NCBI RefSeq assembly: GCF_000739015.1
Contig: NZ_JPUG01000046.1
Coordinates: 1-64,000 of the forward strand
Source: Microvirga sp. BSC39
GTDB taxonomy: Bacteria; Pseudomonadota; Alphaproteobacteria; Rhizobiales; Beijerinckiaceae
Length of the DNA: 64,000 nt
Reading direction: 5' to 3'
Each line of letters starts with the position of its first letter. The first letter of the stretch is position 1. The notes under the pieces were generated by a model that saw nothing but the letters and a program-made list of their open reading frames with translations, ran no database searches and had not been told where the DNA came from. The position numbers and the translations under genes are program-made. Shown piece by piece: positions 46,513 through 55,821 of the stretch.

Positions 46513-47598
46513 TCAGTAGGGGAACGGCCAGACCAGGAGCTTCTGTTTGCCGATCTGCCAGAGCCGCGCGAGGCCGTGCGGTTCGACGATCAGGAAGAAG
46601 ATGATGAGAGCGCCCACGATCATGAAGCGCAGATGCTCGATCACATCCGCGCCCACCGAGATGCCGAAGGGCGACATCATCGCCGGCAGCACGATGCCGA
46701 GCACGATCGGCAGGATGAAGATGAGCGCCGCGCCGAAGAACGAGCCGATGAGGCTGCCCAGGCCGCCGATGATCACCATGAACAGGATGAAGAACGACTG
46801 GTTGATGTTGAACACGTCGTATTCGGCGCCGCCATACCAGAGGAACACGAGGAGCGCGCCGGCAACGCCGCAATAGTAGGACGACACGGCAAAGGCCAGG
46901 AGCTTCGTTTGCAGGGGGCGGATGCCCATGAGTTCCGCCGCGAGATCCATGTCGCGGATGGCGATCCACATGCGTCCGATGCGGCCGTGCACGAGGTTCG
47001 AGGCAAGCCAGGTGAGCACGATGACGATGGTCAGCACCACGAGATAGCGCGTCTGCGGCGTGGCGGTCGCTCCGACGATGGGAATGCCGAACAGGGTGCG
47101 CAGGGGCGCCTCGAGGGCGCCCGAGACGTTGTAGTTCACCAGCCACGGAATGCGGATGAAGCACCATTGCAGGAAGAACTGCGCGGCGAGCGTCGCGACC
47201 GCCAGATAGAAGCCCTTGATGCGCAAGGAAGGCAGGCCGAACAGAGCCCCGATGGCGGCGGAGAAAAAGCCGGACACGAAGATCCAGACGATGACGTTCA
47301 CCCCCGGAAAGGCCGTCATCAGCTTGTAGCAGGCATAGGCGCCCACGCCCATGAAGGCGCCGGTGCCGAGCGACAGCAGGCCCGTATAGCCCGTGAGGAT
47401 GTTGAGCCCGATGGACGCGAGCGAGAACACCAGGAACGGGATCAGCACCGCCTGGAGGAGGAAGTCGCTTCCCATGAAAGCCAGCGCGTAGGCGGCCACG
47501 ATGATGAGACCGAGCCCGAGCCTGTCTTGGCGCAGGGGAAAGATCGCGCTGTCCGCGACGTAGTTGGTCTTGAACTGGCCGGCCTCACGGTAGAGCAC
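46513..47598 (-). CDS. livM: Branched-chain amino acid-type ABC permease LivM
   Basis: 361 residues with about eleven membrane helices. The LivM signature GxxxGLPSLRIKGFYLAVATLAAQ is present, as is IVGGLGSLIGSFFGA near the C-terminus. It is 14 bp after livH and precedes livK on the same strand. Confidence 0.92.
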   Translation of the reverse strand: MLYREAGQFKTNYVADSAIFPLRQDRLGLGLIIVAAYALAFMGSDFLLQAVLIPFLVFSLASIGLNILTGYTGLLSLGTGAFMGVGAYACYKLMTAFPGVNVIVWIFVSGFFSAAIGALFGLPSLRIKGFYLAVATLAAQFFLQWCFIRIPWLVNYNVSGALEAPLRTLFGIPIVGATATPQTRYLVVLTIVIVLTWLASNLVHGRIGRMWIAIRDMDLAAELMGIRPLQTKLLAFAVSSYYCGVAGALLVFLWYGGAEYDVFNINQSFFILFMVIIGGLGSLIGSFFGAALIFILPIVLGIVLPAMMSPFGISVGADVIEHLRFMIVGALIIFFLIVEPHGLARLWQIGKQKLLVWPFPY

Positions 47599-47611
47599 TG
47601 AATGATCCCTC

Positions 47612-48568
47612 TCAAATCCGTTCGATGATCTTCTCGCCGAACAGCCCCTGCGGCCTGTAGAGCAGGAAGAGCAGGGCGATCACGTAGGCGAGCCACGTCT
47701 CGATGCCGCCGCCCACGAGCGGGCCCCAGTAGAACTCGCCGATCTTCTCGCCCACGCCGATGATGAGCCCGCCGATGATGGCACCGGGGATGGACGTGAA
47801 GCCGCCGAGGATGAGGACCGGCAGGGCCTTCAAGGCGATGATCTGGAGCGAGAAGGACACGCCGGAGCGCGCGCCCCACATGATGCCCGCCACCAGCGCC
47901 ACGATGCCGGCGGCAAACCACACGATGACCCAGATCTGGTTGAGCGAGATGCCGACCGAAAGCGCCGCCTTGTGGCTGTCCGCTACCGCGCGCAGCGCCC
48001 GGCCGATGCGGGTCTTGGAGAAGAACACCGCCAGCAGGCCGATCATGATCGAGGCGATGATGGCCGCCGCGATGTCGAGGTGCTGGAAGCGCACCATCCC
48101 GCCCAGCATGTCCACCTCCGAGGTTCCCTGGGGCAGGAACAGCGCGTCGGTGATCATTTCCTTCGGATTGCCGCCGAAGATGAGCTCGCCGAAGCCGATG
48201 AGGAAATAGGTGAGCCCGAAGGTCGCCATGAACAGGATGATGTCGGGCTGGTTGACGAGTGGCCGCAGCACCACCCGCTCCACCACGACCGCGAGAACGA
48301 GCATCACGAGCACTGCGAGGATCAGGGCCAGAAAGGCCGGAACGCCTCTCTCGTAGAGCCCCACGAGGGTCAGGGCCGCGAACACGACCATGATCCCTTG
48401 CGCGAAGTTGAACACGCCCGAGGCTTTGAAGATGAGCACGAAGCCCAGCGCGATCAGCGCATAGAGCACGCCGGAGACGAGCCCCTCCCAGAGGGTCTGG
48501 ATCAGAAGATCCGGCGCCTCGCCCATGAACACGAAGGGCTCGATGAAAACCTTATAGAGAATGTCCAT
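47612..48568 (-). CDS. livH: Branched-chain amino acid-type ABC permease LivH
   Basis: 318 residues with eight predicted membrane helices. Typical N-terminus LYALIALGFVLIFKASGVFNFAQG (LivH). The EAA-like loop region includes RALRAVADSHKAALSVGIS. It is 10 bp after livG on the same strand. Confidence 0.93.
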   Translation of the reverse strand: MDILYKVFIEPFVFMGEAPDLLIQTLWEGLVSGVLYALIALGFVLIFKASGVFNFAQGIMVVFAALTLVGLYERGVPAFLALILAVLVMLVLAVVVERVVLRPLVNQPDIILFMATFGLTYFLIGFGELIFGGNPKEMITDALFLPQGTSEVDMLGGMVRFQHLDIAAAIIASIMIGLLAVFFSKTRIGRALRAVADSHKAALSVGISLNQIWVIVWFAAGIVALVAGIMWGARSGVSFSLQIIALKALPVLILGGFTSIPGAIIGGLIIGVGEKIGEFYWGPLVGGGIETWLAYVIALLFLLYRPQGLFGEKIIERI

Positions 48569-48577
48569 CGCCCGTCC

Positions 48578-49378
48578 TCAATGCGCCACGCCGAGATAGG
48601 CATCGATCACGCGCTGATCGCCCTTGACCTCCTGCGGCGTTCCGTCGGCGATCTTGCGCCCGTATTCCAGCACCACGACCCGGTCGGAGAGGTCCATCAC
48701 CACGCCCATGTCGTGCTCGATGAGCGCGATGGTGGTGCCGTATTGCTGGTTCACTTCGAGAATGAAGCGCGACATGTCCTCCTTCTCCTCGAGATTCATG
48801 CCGGCCATGGGCTCGTCGAGGAGCAGAAGCTCCGGCTCCATGGAGAGCGCGCGCCCGAGCTCGACCCGCTTCTGCAGGCCATAGGGAAGGCGTCCCACGG
48901 GCGTCTTGCGGATGTGCTGGATCTCGAGGAAGTCGATGATCTCCTCCACGAAGCGGCGATGCTCCACCTCTTCCTTCATGGCCGGGCCATGGCGGAAGAG
49001 CTGCCAGAAGAAGTTCGACCGCATCTTGATCGACCGGCCGGCCATGATGTTGTCGAGCGTCGACATGCTCTTGAAGAGGGCCACGTTCTGGAAGGTGCGG
49101 GCGATGCCGCCGCGCGCCGCCTCGTAGGGCCGCATCTTGGGGCGCTTCACGCCCTTGAAGGTGATGCGTCCCTCGGTCGGGTAGTAGAAGCCGTTGATGC
49201 AGTTGAGCATCGATGTCTTGCCGGCGCCGTTGGGTCCGATTATGGCGCGGATCTCGCTCTTGCGGATGTCGAAGGACACGTCGGTGAGCGCCTTCACGCC
49301 GCCGAAGCCCAGGGAGACGTTATCAACGGCGAGCAGCACGTCGCCCTTGGCGAAGACCGGATTGTCGGGCGCTCTCAT
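48578..49378 (-). CDS. livG: Branched-chain amino acid-type ABC ATPase LivG
   Basis: 266 residues. Walker A GPNGAGKTS (about 53-61; Ser instead of the common Thr), signature LPYGLQKRVELGRALSMEP (LivG-type), Walker B LLLDEPMAGMN. It overlaps the end of the long-chain-type CoA ligase gene by 4 bp, so translational coupling is likely. Confidence 0.92.
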   Translation of the reverse strand: MRAPDNPVFAKGDVLLAVDNVSLGFGGVKALTDVSFDIRKSEIRAIIGPNGAGKTSMLNCINGFYYPTEGRITFKGVKRPKMRPYEAARGGIARTFQNVALFKSMSTLDNIMAGRSIKMRSNFFWQLFRHGPAMKEEVEHRRFVEEIIDFLEIQHIRKTPVGRLPYGLQKRVELGRALSMEPELLLLDEPMAGMNLEEKEDMSRFILEVNQQYGTTIALIEHDMGVVMDLSDRVVVLEYGRKIADGTPQEVKGDQRVIDAYLGVAH

Positions 49379-51378
49379 TCTGCGGCCTCCGGAAGGGGCG
49401 TGGAGTGTTCGGCCGGATAGAGCGTCATGTCCTTGATCTTGACGCGTGCGGAGATGACGCCCTTGCGACCGTCCTCGAAGGTGACTTCCGTCGAGATGTC
49501 GGCCTCGGCGGAGCCGTCGTAGAGTGCCTGGATAAGGGGGGCGTAACGGTCGGCGATGAAGCCGCGGCGCACCTTCTGCGTGCGCGTGAGTTCGCCGTCG
49601 TCGGCATCGAGCTCCTTGTGCAGGATCAGGAAGCGCTTGATCTGTGCGCCTCCCATCCGCGGCTCGGAGGCGAGAGAGCGATTCACCTCGTCCACGTGCT
49701 TCTCGATCATGTCGTACACACGCGGATGGCCGGCGAGCTCCTGATAGGACGCGTAGGTGACGCCGTTCCGCTCGGCCCAGTTGCTCACCGCCACGAGGTC
49801 GATGTTGATGAAGGCGGCAACATAATCCCGGCCGTCGCCGAAGCAGACCGCTTCCTTGATATTGGGATAGAACTTCAGCTTGTTCTCGACGTATTTCGGC
49901 GGGAAGAGCGCGCCGTCGCGCATCTTGCCCACGTCCTTGGCGCGGTCGATGATCTTGAGGTGGCCGTTCTGGTCGAAGAAGCCGGCATCGCCCGAATGCA
50001 CGAAGCCGTCGGGTGTCTTCGTCTCGGCGGTCTTCTCGTCGTCCTTGTAGTAGCCCACGAAGATGCCGGGCGAGCGGTAGAGCACCTCGCCGTTGTCGGC
50101 GATGCGGATCTCCACCTGGGGGGCAGGGCGACCCACCGTGTCGGCGCGGATTTCGCCGTCGGGCTGCATGGTGATGTAGACGCTCGCTTCCGTCTGCCCG
50201 TAGAGCTGCTTCAGGTTCACCCCGATGGAGCGATAGAAGCGGAAGATCTCGGGCCCGATGGCTTCGCCCGCCGTGTAGCCCACCTTCACGCGCGTCATGC
50301 CGAAGCGGTTGCGCAGCGGCGCATAGACGAGCACGTTGCCGAGCTTCCAGAGCAGGCGGTCCCAGGCGCCGACGCCCGGCTCCCGGTTCAGGATCCTCTC
50401 GCCGACCTTGTTGGCGTGGTTGATGAAGTAGTGGAACATGCGCCGCTTCAAGGCGCTCGCATCCTCGATGCGCACCATGGTGAGCGTCAGCATGCTCTCG
50501 AAGATGCGCGGGGGGGCGAAGACGTAAGTGGCGCCGATCTCGCGGCGGTCGTCCGCCACCGTCTCAGGGCTTTCGGGGCAGTTCACGCAGAGCCCGGCGA
50601 GAAACGCCTGCGCATAGGAGAAGATGTGGTCGCCCACCCAGGCGATCGGCAGATAGGCCATGATCTCGTCGCTCTCGTCGAGCTTGTCGAAATCACAGCC
50701 GATCTCGGCCGCCGCGATCACCGCGTCCGAGGTGAGCATCACCCCCTTGGGGCGGCCCGTGGTTCCGGAGGTGTAGAGAATGATGGCGAGATCCGCGCCT
50801 TTGCCATCCTGCAGGGCGCGCTCGACGGCTTCCGCCTCCTGGGCATCCTTGAGCCGCGCACGGCCTTCCTCCACGACGGATTCGATGGAGTGGAGGTGGC
50901 CGTGATCGTAATCCCTCAGGCCCTTCTGCTCGTCATAGAGCACATGCTGAAGCTGGGGCAGTTGCTCCGACACGGAGAGAAGCTTGTCGACCTGCTCCTG
51001 GTCCTGCACGGCTGCGTGAGTGACCTCCGCATGAGCCAGCACATAGGCCATCTCGTCCGCGACGGAATCGGCATAGACCGGGATCGGGATCGCGCCGATC
51101 CATTGGGCGGCGGCGATGCTCCAGTAGAGATAGGGGCGATTATAGCCGATGATGGCGATCTTGCCGCCACGCTTCAGCCCGAGGGCCTGCAGCCCGCTGG
51201 CGTAGGCGCGCACGATCTCGTGCACCTCGGCCCATGTCCAGGATTGCCAGATGCCCAGGTCCTTGTGCCGAAACGCCGTGCGGTTCGGGCGCATGCGCGC
51301 ATTGCGCACGAGCAGTTTTGGGAATGTGTCCGCGCGCGCATCTGCTGCTGCCGTCAAAGACGTCAACCTCCCTGGCAC
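49375..51378 (-). CDS. Long-chain-type acyl-CoA synthetase
   Basis: AMP-forming ligase, 667 residues. The P-loop-like YTSGTTGRPKG is at 202-212; the adenylation motif YGQTEASVYITMQPDGE and the C-terminal FVHSGDAGFFDQNGHLKIIDRAKD are present. The N-terminus resembles FAA1-type acyl-CoA synthetases, but this group sits at the front of liv operons in many Proteobacteria, and the substrate is often an aromatic or fatty acid. The first gene of the block; livG overlaps its end by 4 bp. Confidence 0.88.
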   Translation of the reverse strand: MPGRLTSLTAAADARADTFPKLLVRNARMRPNRTAFRHKDLGIWQSWTWAEVHEIVRAYASGLQALGLKRGGKIAIIGYNRPYLYWSIAAAQWIGAIPIPVYADSVADEMAYVLAHAEVTHAAVQDQEQVDKLLSVSEQLPQLQHVLYDEQKGLRDYDHGHLHSIESVVEEGRARLKDAQEAEAVERALQDGKGADLAIILYTSGTTGRPKGVMLTSDAVIAAAEIGCDFDKLDESDEIMAYLPIAWVGDHIFSYAQAFLAGLCVNCPESPETVADDRREIGATYVFAPPRIFESMLTLTMVRIEDASALKRRMFHYFINHANKVGERILNREPGVGAWDRLLWKLGNVLVYAPLRNRFGMTRVKVGYTAGEAIGPEIFRFYRSIGVNLKQLYGQTEASVYITMQPDGEIRADTVGRPAPQVEIRIADNGEVLYRSPGIFVGYYKDDEKTAETKTPDGFVHSGDAGFFDQNGHLKIIDRAKDVGKMRDGALFPPKYVENKLKFYPNIKEAVCFGDGRDYVAAFINIDLVAVSNWAERNGVTYASYQELAGHPRVYDMIEKHVDEVNRSLASEPRMGGAQIKRFLILHKELDADDGELTRTQKVRRGFIADRYAPLIQALYDGSAEADISTEVTFEDGRKGVISARVKIKDMTLYPAEHSTPLPEAAE

Positions 51379-51553
51379 CCGCGCGTCTCATGGCGCGGTA
51401 TGGCTACGTTCCCTCTTGATGCATGGCCGTGCCGACGCATGCACCTGCCGGTCTTGTTGCCGGCTGCCCATTTTGGGCGTCGTTAGGGAAGCATTCTGTC
51501 GCGCCAGTCCGGGGAGGGCAAGGTGCCGTCACCCGCTACCATGGGCTAATACG

Positions 51554-51577
51554 CCGCCGGAGATCGATCTCCGGCGG
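51554..51577. repeat. Perfect 24-bp palindrome
   Basis: A self-complementary 24-mer with arm CCGCCGGAGATC. It stands downstream of the small gene at 51612 and upstream of the acyl-CoA synthetase gene, both on the minus strand. It has no T run on either side, so it could be an mRNA 3'-end stabiliser or a regulator site. Confidence 0.5.
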
Positions 51578-51611
51578 GCCGAGTGACCCATCGGGGATTC
51601 GGACGCTCTTT

Positions 51612-51815
51612 CTACGGGACGGCTGTGAGAGCCGCCGGCTCGATCTCGTCGGATCTGACGAGGCGCTCGATCCCCACCGTGTTCTTGACCCGGTAAACCG
51701 CGTGTCCGCCCGTCTTCGACACAAGGCAGACGATGCAATAGGTGCGGTGATCCGCATAGCCCGCGGCGGGCCTGCTGATGCGGACAAGCTGTCCGATATG
51801 GAATGCCTCTCTCAT
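51612..51815 (-). CDS. Small conserved-looking cytoplasmic protein
   Basis: 67 residues from the ATG at 51815, which follows GTGGAGGCGCCC. The N-terminus MREAFHIGQLVRISRP, two cysteines (CIVC) and the IERLVRSDEIEP tail resemble small uncharacterised proteins that I associate with Rhizobiales; I do not know their role. Longer in-frame starts upstream lack a ribosome site. Confidence 0.6.
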   Translation of the reverse strand: MREAFHIGQLVRISRPAAGYADHRTYCIVCLVSKTGGHAVYRVKNTVGIERLVRSDEIEPAALTAVP

Positions 51816-52140
51816 GGGCGCCTCCACGATCCTCGACGCAAGGACAGGAGCTTGGGTCCCGGCGGGAGCGCCATGCGCTCTCCGGAATGGAGCTGCCAAG
51901 CTTGATTGTCCGCTTGCTTCCTTCCACGCTTTCGCCGGATCAAGAACCACGGCTGCGGCAAAAGGATGACGATTTCCTCGTCGAGGCCCTGCCGCGGCAT
52001 GATGCCGTCCCTGTTCCGGACATGACGTAGGTCAGGAGAGTGCGAAGAGCTTGTGAGCGCAAGAGCGTGGGATAAGGCCGAGGCGCACGTTCAGCGTCGC
52101 CGCCTCGGGGGAGTTTCAGACTATAAAAACAGGCGTCGGC
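51816..52140. other. 325-bp intergenic region
   Basis: Holds the leader of the 67-residue gene and the downstream end of the small lipoprotein gene. I found no frame with a good ribosome site and no terminator. Confidence 0.45.
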
Positions 52141-52308
52141 TTACTGCGCAGGCGGTCCGGCCGGGCGGCTCGGAGCGGCGGGATTGGCGGGCGTCGTCGT
52201 GGCCGGCTGGTTGTTATTGTCCGTGCTTCCGGTCTGGTCCGGACCATCGTCGCCGCAGGCGGACAGCGCGAGGAGGGCGGCCAGGGGCAGGATCAGTTTC
52301 AGGCGCAT
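52141..52308 (-). CDS. Small lipoprotein (55 residues)
   Basis: ATG at 52308 follows AAGGAGACCACC. Residues 1-16 are a lipoprotein signal with the lipobox LSAC (Cys18), followed by GDDGPDQTGSTDNNN and a Thr/Pro/Ala-rich tail. It is shorter than the usual reporting limit but has a clear lipobox and a strong ribosome site. Its role is unknown. Confidence 0.7.
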   Translation of the reverse strand: MRLKLILPLAALLALSACGDDGPDQTGSTDNNNQPATTTPANPAAPSRPAGPPAQ

Positions 52309-52363
52309 GGTGGTCTCCTTGTTGGGTTCTGTTCAACTCCCACCCCTTCAGGAGGTTCACCCG

Positions 52364-53932
52364 TCAGCTCGGTTCGACCGGCATGGTCACCGTGAAACGT
52401 GCCCCTGAGGGGGAGTTCGCGCTCGGTTCCACCTGAGCCTGCAGCTGTCGGGCAATGTTCACGATCAGGCGTGATCCAAGGCTCCGACGATGCTTTGAGA
52501 ATTCGAAATCGGCCGGGAGGCCGACGCCCTGATCCGCCACCTCCAGCCGAAGCTCCCCGCCGCTCGCCGAGAGACGCACCTCGACAGGTCCGCCGCCCCC
52601 TTCAGGATAGGCGTATTTGAATGCATTGGTGACGATCTCGTTGAGCAACAAGCCTAGCGAAATCGCCCGATCGGTCGTGATCATGACCGTATGGCCATGA
52701 AACTCAAGCCGGTGTTCCATGGCTGTTTCCTGCAGCTTGTGACAGAGGTCGTTGAGGAAGCCGCACAGGTCGACGCTCTGCGCGTCGTATTGCCGCCAGA
52801 GCCGATCATGGATCTGCGCGATGGTCTGCACCCGCGCATAGGCATCCTCCAGGGCCTGCCGCGCCTCGGGGTTGGTGGTCGAGCGGGATTGAAGCCCGAG
52901 CAGGCTCGCCACCAGGGCCAGGGAGTTCTTGACCCGGTGGCTGACCTCCTGGGTCATCAGCTGGTTTCGTTCCTCCGCCTCCCGCTGCTCGGTCACATCG
53001 GTGTTGGTGCCGAACCAGCGCAGGATCCGGCCGGCGCTGTCGCGGATCGGCAGGGCACGGGAGAGGAACCAGCGGTAGGAACCATCCTGACCGCGGAGCG
53101 GAAAGGTATCCTCCCACGGCTCGCCCGTCTCGAAGGAGCGGCGGATGCGCTCCACCACCCGCTCCACGTGGTCGGGGTGATGCAGGGAGCGCCAGCCCCA
53201 CCCCTTGATCTCTTCGAAACCCAGGCCCGTGTAGTCGAAAATGCGCTGGTTGTACCAATAGATCGAGCCGGAAGCGTCGGCCATCCAGGCGAGCTGCGGG
53301 ATGGAGTTGGCCAGGGTGCGAAAGCTCTCCTCGCTCTCCTGCACCGCCTGCTCGACCCTGACGCGCTCCATGGCGACGCCCAGGATATTGGCCACACCCT
53401 GCAGGAACGCGAGGTCGGCCTGGGTGAACTTGCTCTCCTGCGGACTGTCGACTTCAAGCACGCCGAAGGACCAGTCGCGTCCGCGGATCGGCGCGTTGAT
53501 GGCGCGACGGACGCCGTGCTCGATCATGACCTGAGAGGCGCGGAACCGGTCCTCGCCCTCGGCAGCGGCGGCTCCGAGATGGCTGGACAGGACGGCTTCA
53601 CCGGTGCGGAACGCATAGCCGGCTGCCGAGCCCAGGTCGGCCCCGGCGCGCGCATGCCCGACCACGCCGGGCCGCCATCCGACGCCGGCCCGCAGCAGGA
53701 ACTCGTCGTCATCCAGGCGGTATTCGAGCACTTTCGCCAGCTCGCTTCCCAATCCGGCAGCACTGACCCTGCAGGCCTCCTGCAGAAGGGCATCGAGGTC
53801 CGTTGCCTGCAGGGCGAAGAGGCCGAAGCCCGCCAGAACCTCCTGCTGCCGGAGCCGGTATGCCAATTCCTCGGATCGGTTCGACATGGGGAGGAGTTCG
53901 GCTCCTCTGAACGGTGATGGGCTGCTGCTCAC
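52364..53932 (-). CDS. GAF-PAS-HisKA_2 sensor histidine kinase
   Basis: 522 residues and no membrane helix, so cytoplasmic. A GAF domain (about 42-192), a PAS domain (201-317, PQLAWMADASGSIYWYNQ) and a HisKA_2 dimerisation domain with the phosphorylated His332 in EVSHRVKNSLALVASLL. The ATPase has the N-box LLLNEIVTNAFKYA. Kinases of this HisKA_2/HWE group often feed the PhyR-NepR-EcfG stress system. Start uncertain: GTG at 53932, or ATG at 53887. A sigma-EcfG-type promoter lies upstream, and a receiver gene is divergent. Confidence 0.88.
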   Translation of the reverse strand: MSSSPSPFRGAELLPMSNRSEELAYRLRQQEVLAGFGLFALQATDLDALLQEACRVSAAGLGSELAKVLEYRLDDDEFLLRAGVGWRPGVVGHARAGADLGSAAGYAFRTGEAVLSSHLGAAAAEGEDRFRASQVMIEHGVRRAINAPIRGRDWSFGVLEVDSPQESKFTQADLAFLQGVANILGVAMERVRVEQAVQESEESFRTLANSIPQLAWMADASGSIYWYNQRIFDYTGLGFEEIKGWGWRSLHHPDHVERVVERIRRSFETGEPWEDTFPLRGQDGSYRWFLSRALPIRDSAGRILRWFGTNTDVTEQREAEERNQLMTQEVSHRVKNSLALVASLLGLQSRSTTNPEARQALEDAYARVQTIAQIHDRLWRQYDAQSVDLCGFLNDLCHKLQETAMEHRLEFHGHTVMITTDRAISLGLLLNEIVTNAFKYAYPEGGGGPVEVRLSASGGELRLEVADQGVGLPADFEFSKHRRSLGSRLIVNIARQLQAQVEPSANSPSGARFTVTMPVEPS

Positions 53933-53974
53933 AAGCCGGACTCATGACATGATGTGAAAACGCTAACCTGTCGA

Positions 53975-54000
53975 AACGTGCATTTGCGAAGCTCTGTTCC
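53975..54000 (-). promoter_or_regulatory. Sigma-EcfG-type promoter of the kinase gene
   Basis: On the minus strand, GGAAC (53996-54000), a 17-bp spacer and CGTT (53975-53978) match GGAAC-N16/17-CGTT. The kinase GTG lies about 43 bp downstream of the CGTT, so the leader is short. Confidence 0.65.
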
Positions 54001-54111
54001 CCAGGCTCGTCCTCAGGCACATGGCTGCCCCTCGTCCGGCAGCCGGAACAGCCGCCGACATGGCGAATTGACTCGATCTAAAGCCCTTGTCCTGCAACCG
54101 AGGAGACCGGG

Positions 54112-54486
54112 ATGTTGAATGGCTTGCGTGTTCTCGTGGTCGAAGACGATCCTGCCATTGCAACCGACATCAGCGACCTGATCGAGCGGGCCGAGGGGGA
54201 GGTGATCGGTCCCGTCGGGTCGCTGCGAGAGGCGAGGCAGACCGTCAAGGCCGACCAGGCCATCGATGCGGCGGTGCTCGATGTCAACCTGAGCGATGGG
54301 GACGTGACGCCTGTGCTGGAATCCCTGCGTGCCCGGAAGGTCGGCGTCGTGGTCTATACCGGCAGCGCAGGGCTGCCCTCGGGCGTGGGCGACCGCCATC
54401 CCGACATCGTCGTGCTTCAGAAGCCCGTGCAGCCCGGCCGTCTCGTGGGTGAAATTCAGCGCGCCTGCCGCAGCGTGAGCGTTTGA
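54112..54486 (+). CDS. Single-domain response regulator
   Basis: 124 residues, one receiver domain and no output domain. Acidic pocket Glu11-Asp12-Asp13, phosphorylated Asp57 (AVLDVNLSDG), Thr83 and Lys104 (LQKPV). The ATG follows GAGGAGACCGGG. It is divergent from the kinase gene and likely its partner; such stand-alone receivers often act as phosphate sinks or as protein-binding regulators. Confidence 0.88.
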   Translation: MLNGLRVLVVEDDPAIATDISDLIERAEGEVIGPVGSLREARQTVKADQAIDAAVLDVNLSDGDVTPVLESLRARKVGVVVYTGSAGLPSGVGDRHPDIVVLQKPVQPGRLVGEIQRACRSVSV

Positions 54487-54498
54487 GGGATCACACCG

Positions 54499-55821
54499 TC
54501 AGCGGGTCGCGATGGTGTGGAAGAAGCTCCCCGTCACGAGACCCCTGCGATGGCCGGCGGTGCCGAGGTCGCTGCCCTCTGCGTCCGCAATTTTAGCGAA
54601 AGCCGTTTCCGCCGACCTGTCGCGTTGCGTGACGGAGGCATAGTGGAACTCATGGCCGACAAGGCGCGCGCCGGCTTGTCCAAGCACGCCGTCGTGGAGG
54701 AGATCCGCGACCCGGTAGCCGAGATGCATCTTGCGCTTGGCGTAGCTTGTCTCGACCGGCAGGAGGCCCGCCATGGCGTGGGCATGGCCTTCACCATCCT
54801 CAACGGACATGCCTAAGACCATGTAGCCGCCGCATTCCCCGTGAACCGGCCGGCTCTCTGCAAAGCTCCGCAGGCCTTCGAGAAAGCGACTGGCGTCTGC
54901 AATGCGCGCAGCGTGAAGCTCCGGATATCCCCCCGGCAGCCAGCAGACGTCGCAATCCGAAGGCGGAGCCTCGTCGGCGAGCGGCGAGAAGGTGACGATC
55001 TCCGCACCCGCCTTGCGCCAGCCGGCGAGTACATGCGGGTAGACGAAGGAGAAGGCCTGGTCCGACGCCAGCGCGACCCGCTGGCCCGGCGGGGGCAGGG
55101 GGATCACGTCATCAGGGCTGGCGAGCTGCGTCGGGCGGGCCAAGGCCATGAGCCGGTTGAGATCGACGGCGTCCTCCACCGCGTCCGCCAGGCGCTCCAG
55201 TCGCGCGTCGAGCTCCTCCGTCTCGCCTGCCTGGACAAGACCGAGGTGGCGCTCCGGCAGGGCCAAGTCCGCGTTGCGTACGAGTGCGCCGAGAACGGGC
55301 AGGCCGATGCGGGCCATTCCGTCCTCCACCAGCCTGCGGTGCCGGTCGCTCGCGACCTTGTTCAGCACCACGCCGACCACATTGATGCGCGGATCGAAGC
55401 GGGCGCAGCCGAGTGCTACGGCGGCGGCCGATTGCGCGTGTCCCGACACATCCAGCACAAGAATCACCGGCCAGCCGAACAGGGCCGCAATGTCGGCGCT
55501 CGCGCCCGTGCGGCCGATCTCGTGGCGGATGCCGTCGAAGAGACCCATGGAGCCTTCGGCTATCACGAGGTCTGCATTGCCGGCAGCCTGCGATGCGATC
55601 GAGCCGAGCAGGGGCGCGCTCATGGCGAAGCTGTCGAGATTGAAGCTCGGGGTGCCGGTGGCGGCTGCGTGAAACGCCGGGTCGATGTAATCGGGGCCGC
55701 ATTTCACGCCGCGCACGTTGAGGCCGCGTCGCGTCAGCGCCCGCTGAAGGCCGAGCACGATGGTCGTCTTGCCCGATCCCGAACGGGGTGCAGCGACGAG
55801 CAGGCCCGGGCCGAGGCTCAC
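54499..55821 (-). CDS. cobB: Hydrogenobyrinic/cobyrinic acid a,c-diamide synthase CobB
   Basis: ATP- and glutamine-dependent amidase that amidates the a and c side chains of the corrin ring. 440 residues from a GTG at 55821. The N-terminal APRSGSGKTT (11-20) is the P-loop; the C-terminal class I glutaminase-like domain has GECGGYMVLG with its Cys. GTG is accepted because the frame upstream belongs to cobA and the GTGA overlap is typical of coupled genes. It is the downstream partner of cobA. Confidence 0.92.
   Translation of the reverse strand: MSLGPGLLVAAPRSGSGKTTIVLGLQRALTRRGLNVRGVKCGPDYIDPAFHAAATGTPSFNLDSFAMSAPLLGSIASQAAGNADLVIAEGSMGLFDGIRHEIGRTGASADIAALFGWPVILVLDVSGHAQSAAAVALGCARFDPRINVVGVVLNKVASDRHRRLVEDGMARIGLPVLGALVRNADLALPERHLGLVQAGETEELDARLERLADAVEDAVDLNRLMALARPTQLASPDDVIPLPPPGQRVALASDQAFSFVYPHVLAGWRKAGAEIVTFSPLADEAPPSDCDVCWLPGGYPELHAARIADASRFLEGLRSFAESRPVHGECGGYMVLGMSVEDGEGHAHAMAGLLPVETSYAKRKMHLGYRVADLLHDGVLGQAGARLVGHEFHYASVTQRDRSAETAFAKIADAEGSDLGTAGHRRGLVTGSFFHTIATR

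Noticed and set aside
45113..47167. A single frame that would join part of the livM antisense/out-of-frame region with livK
   Set aside because: The upstream part lies in another frame of livM; a signal peptide and ribosome site define the livK start at 46435.
49405..51486. Very long + strand open frame (693 codons) opposite the acyl-CoA synthetase gene
   Set aside because: High GC makes long antisense frames common here; composition is Asp/His/Arg/Gly-rich with no domain, and the minus-strand gene is clear.
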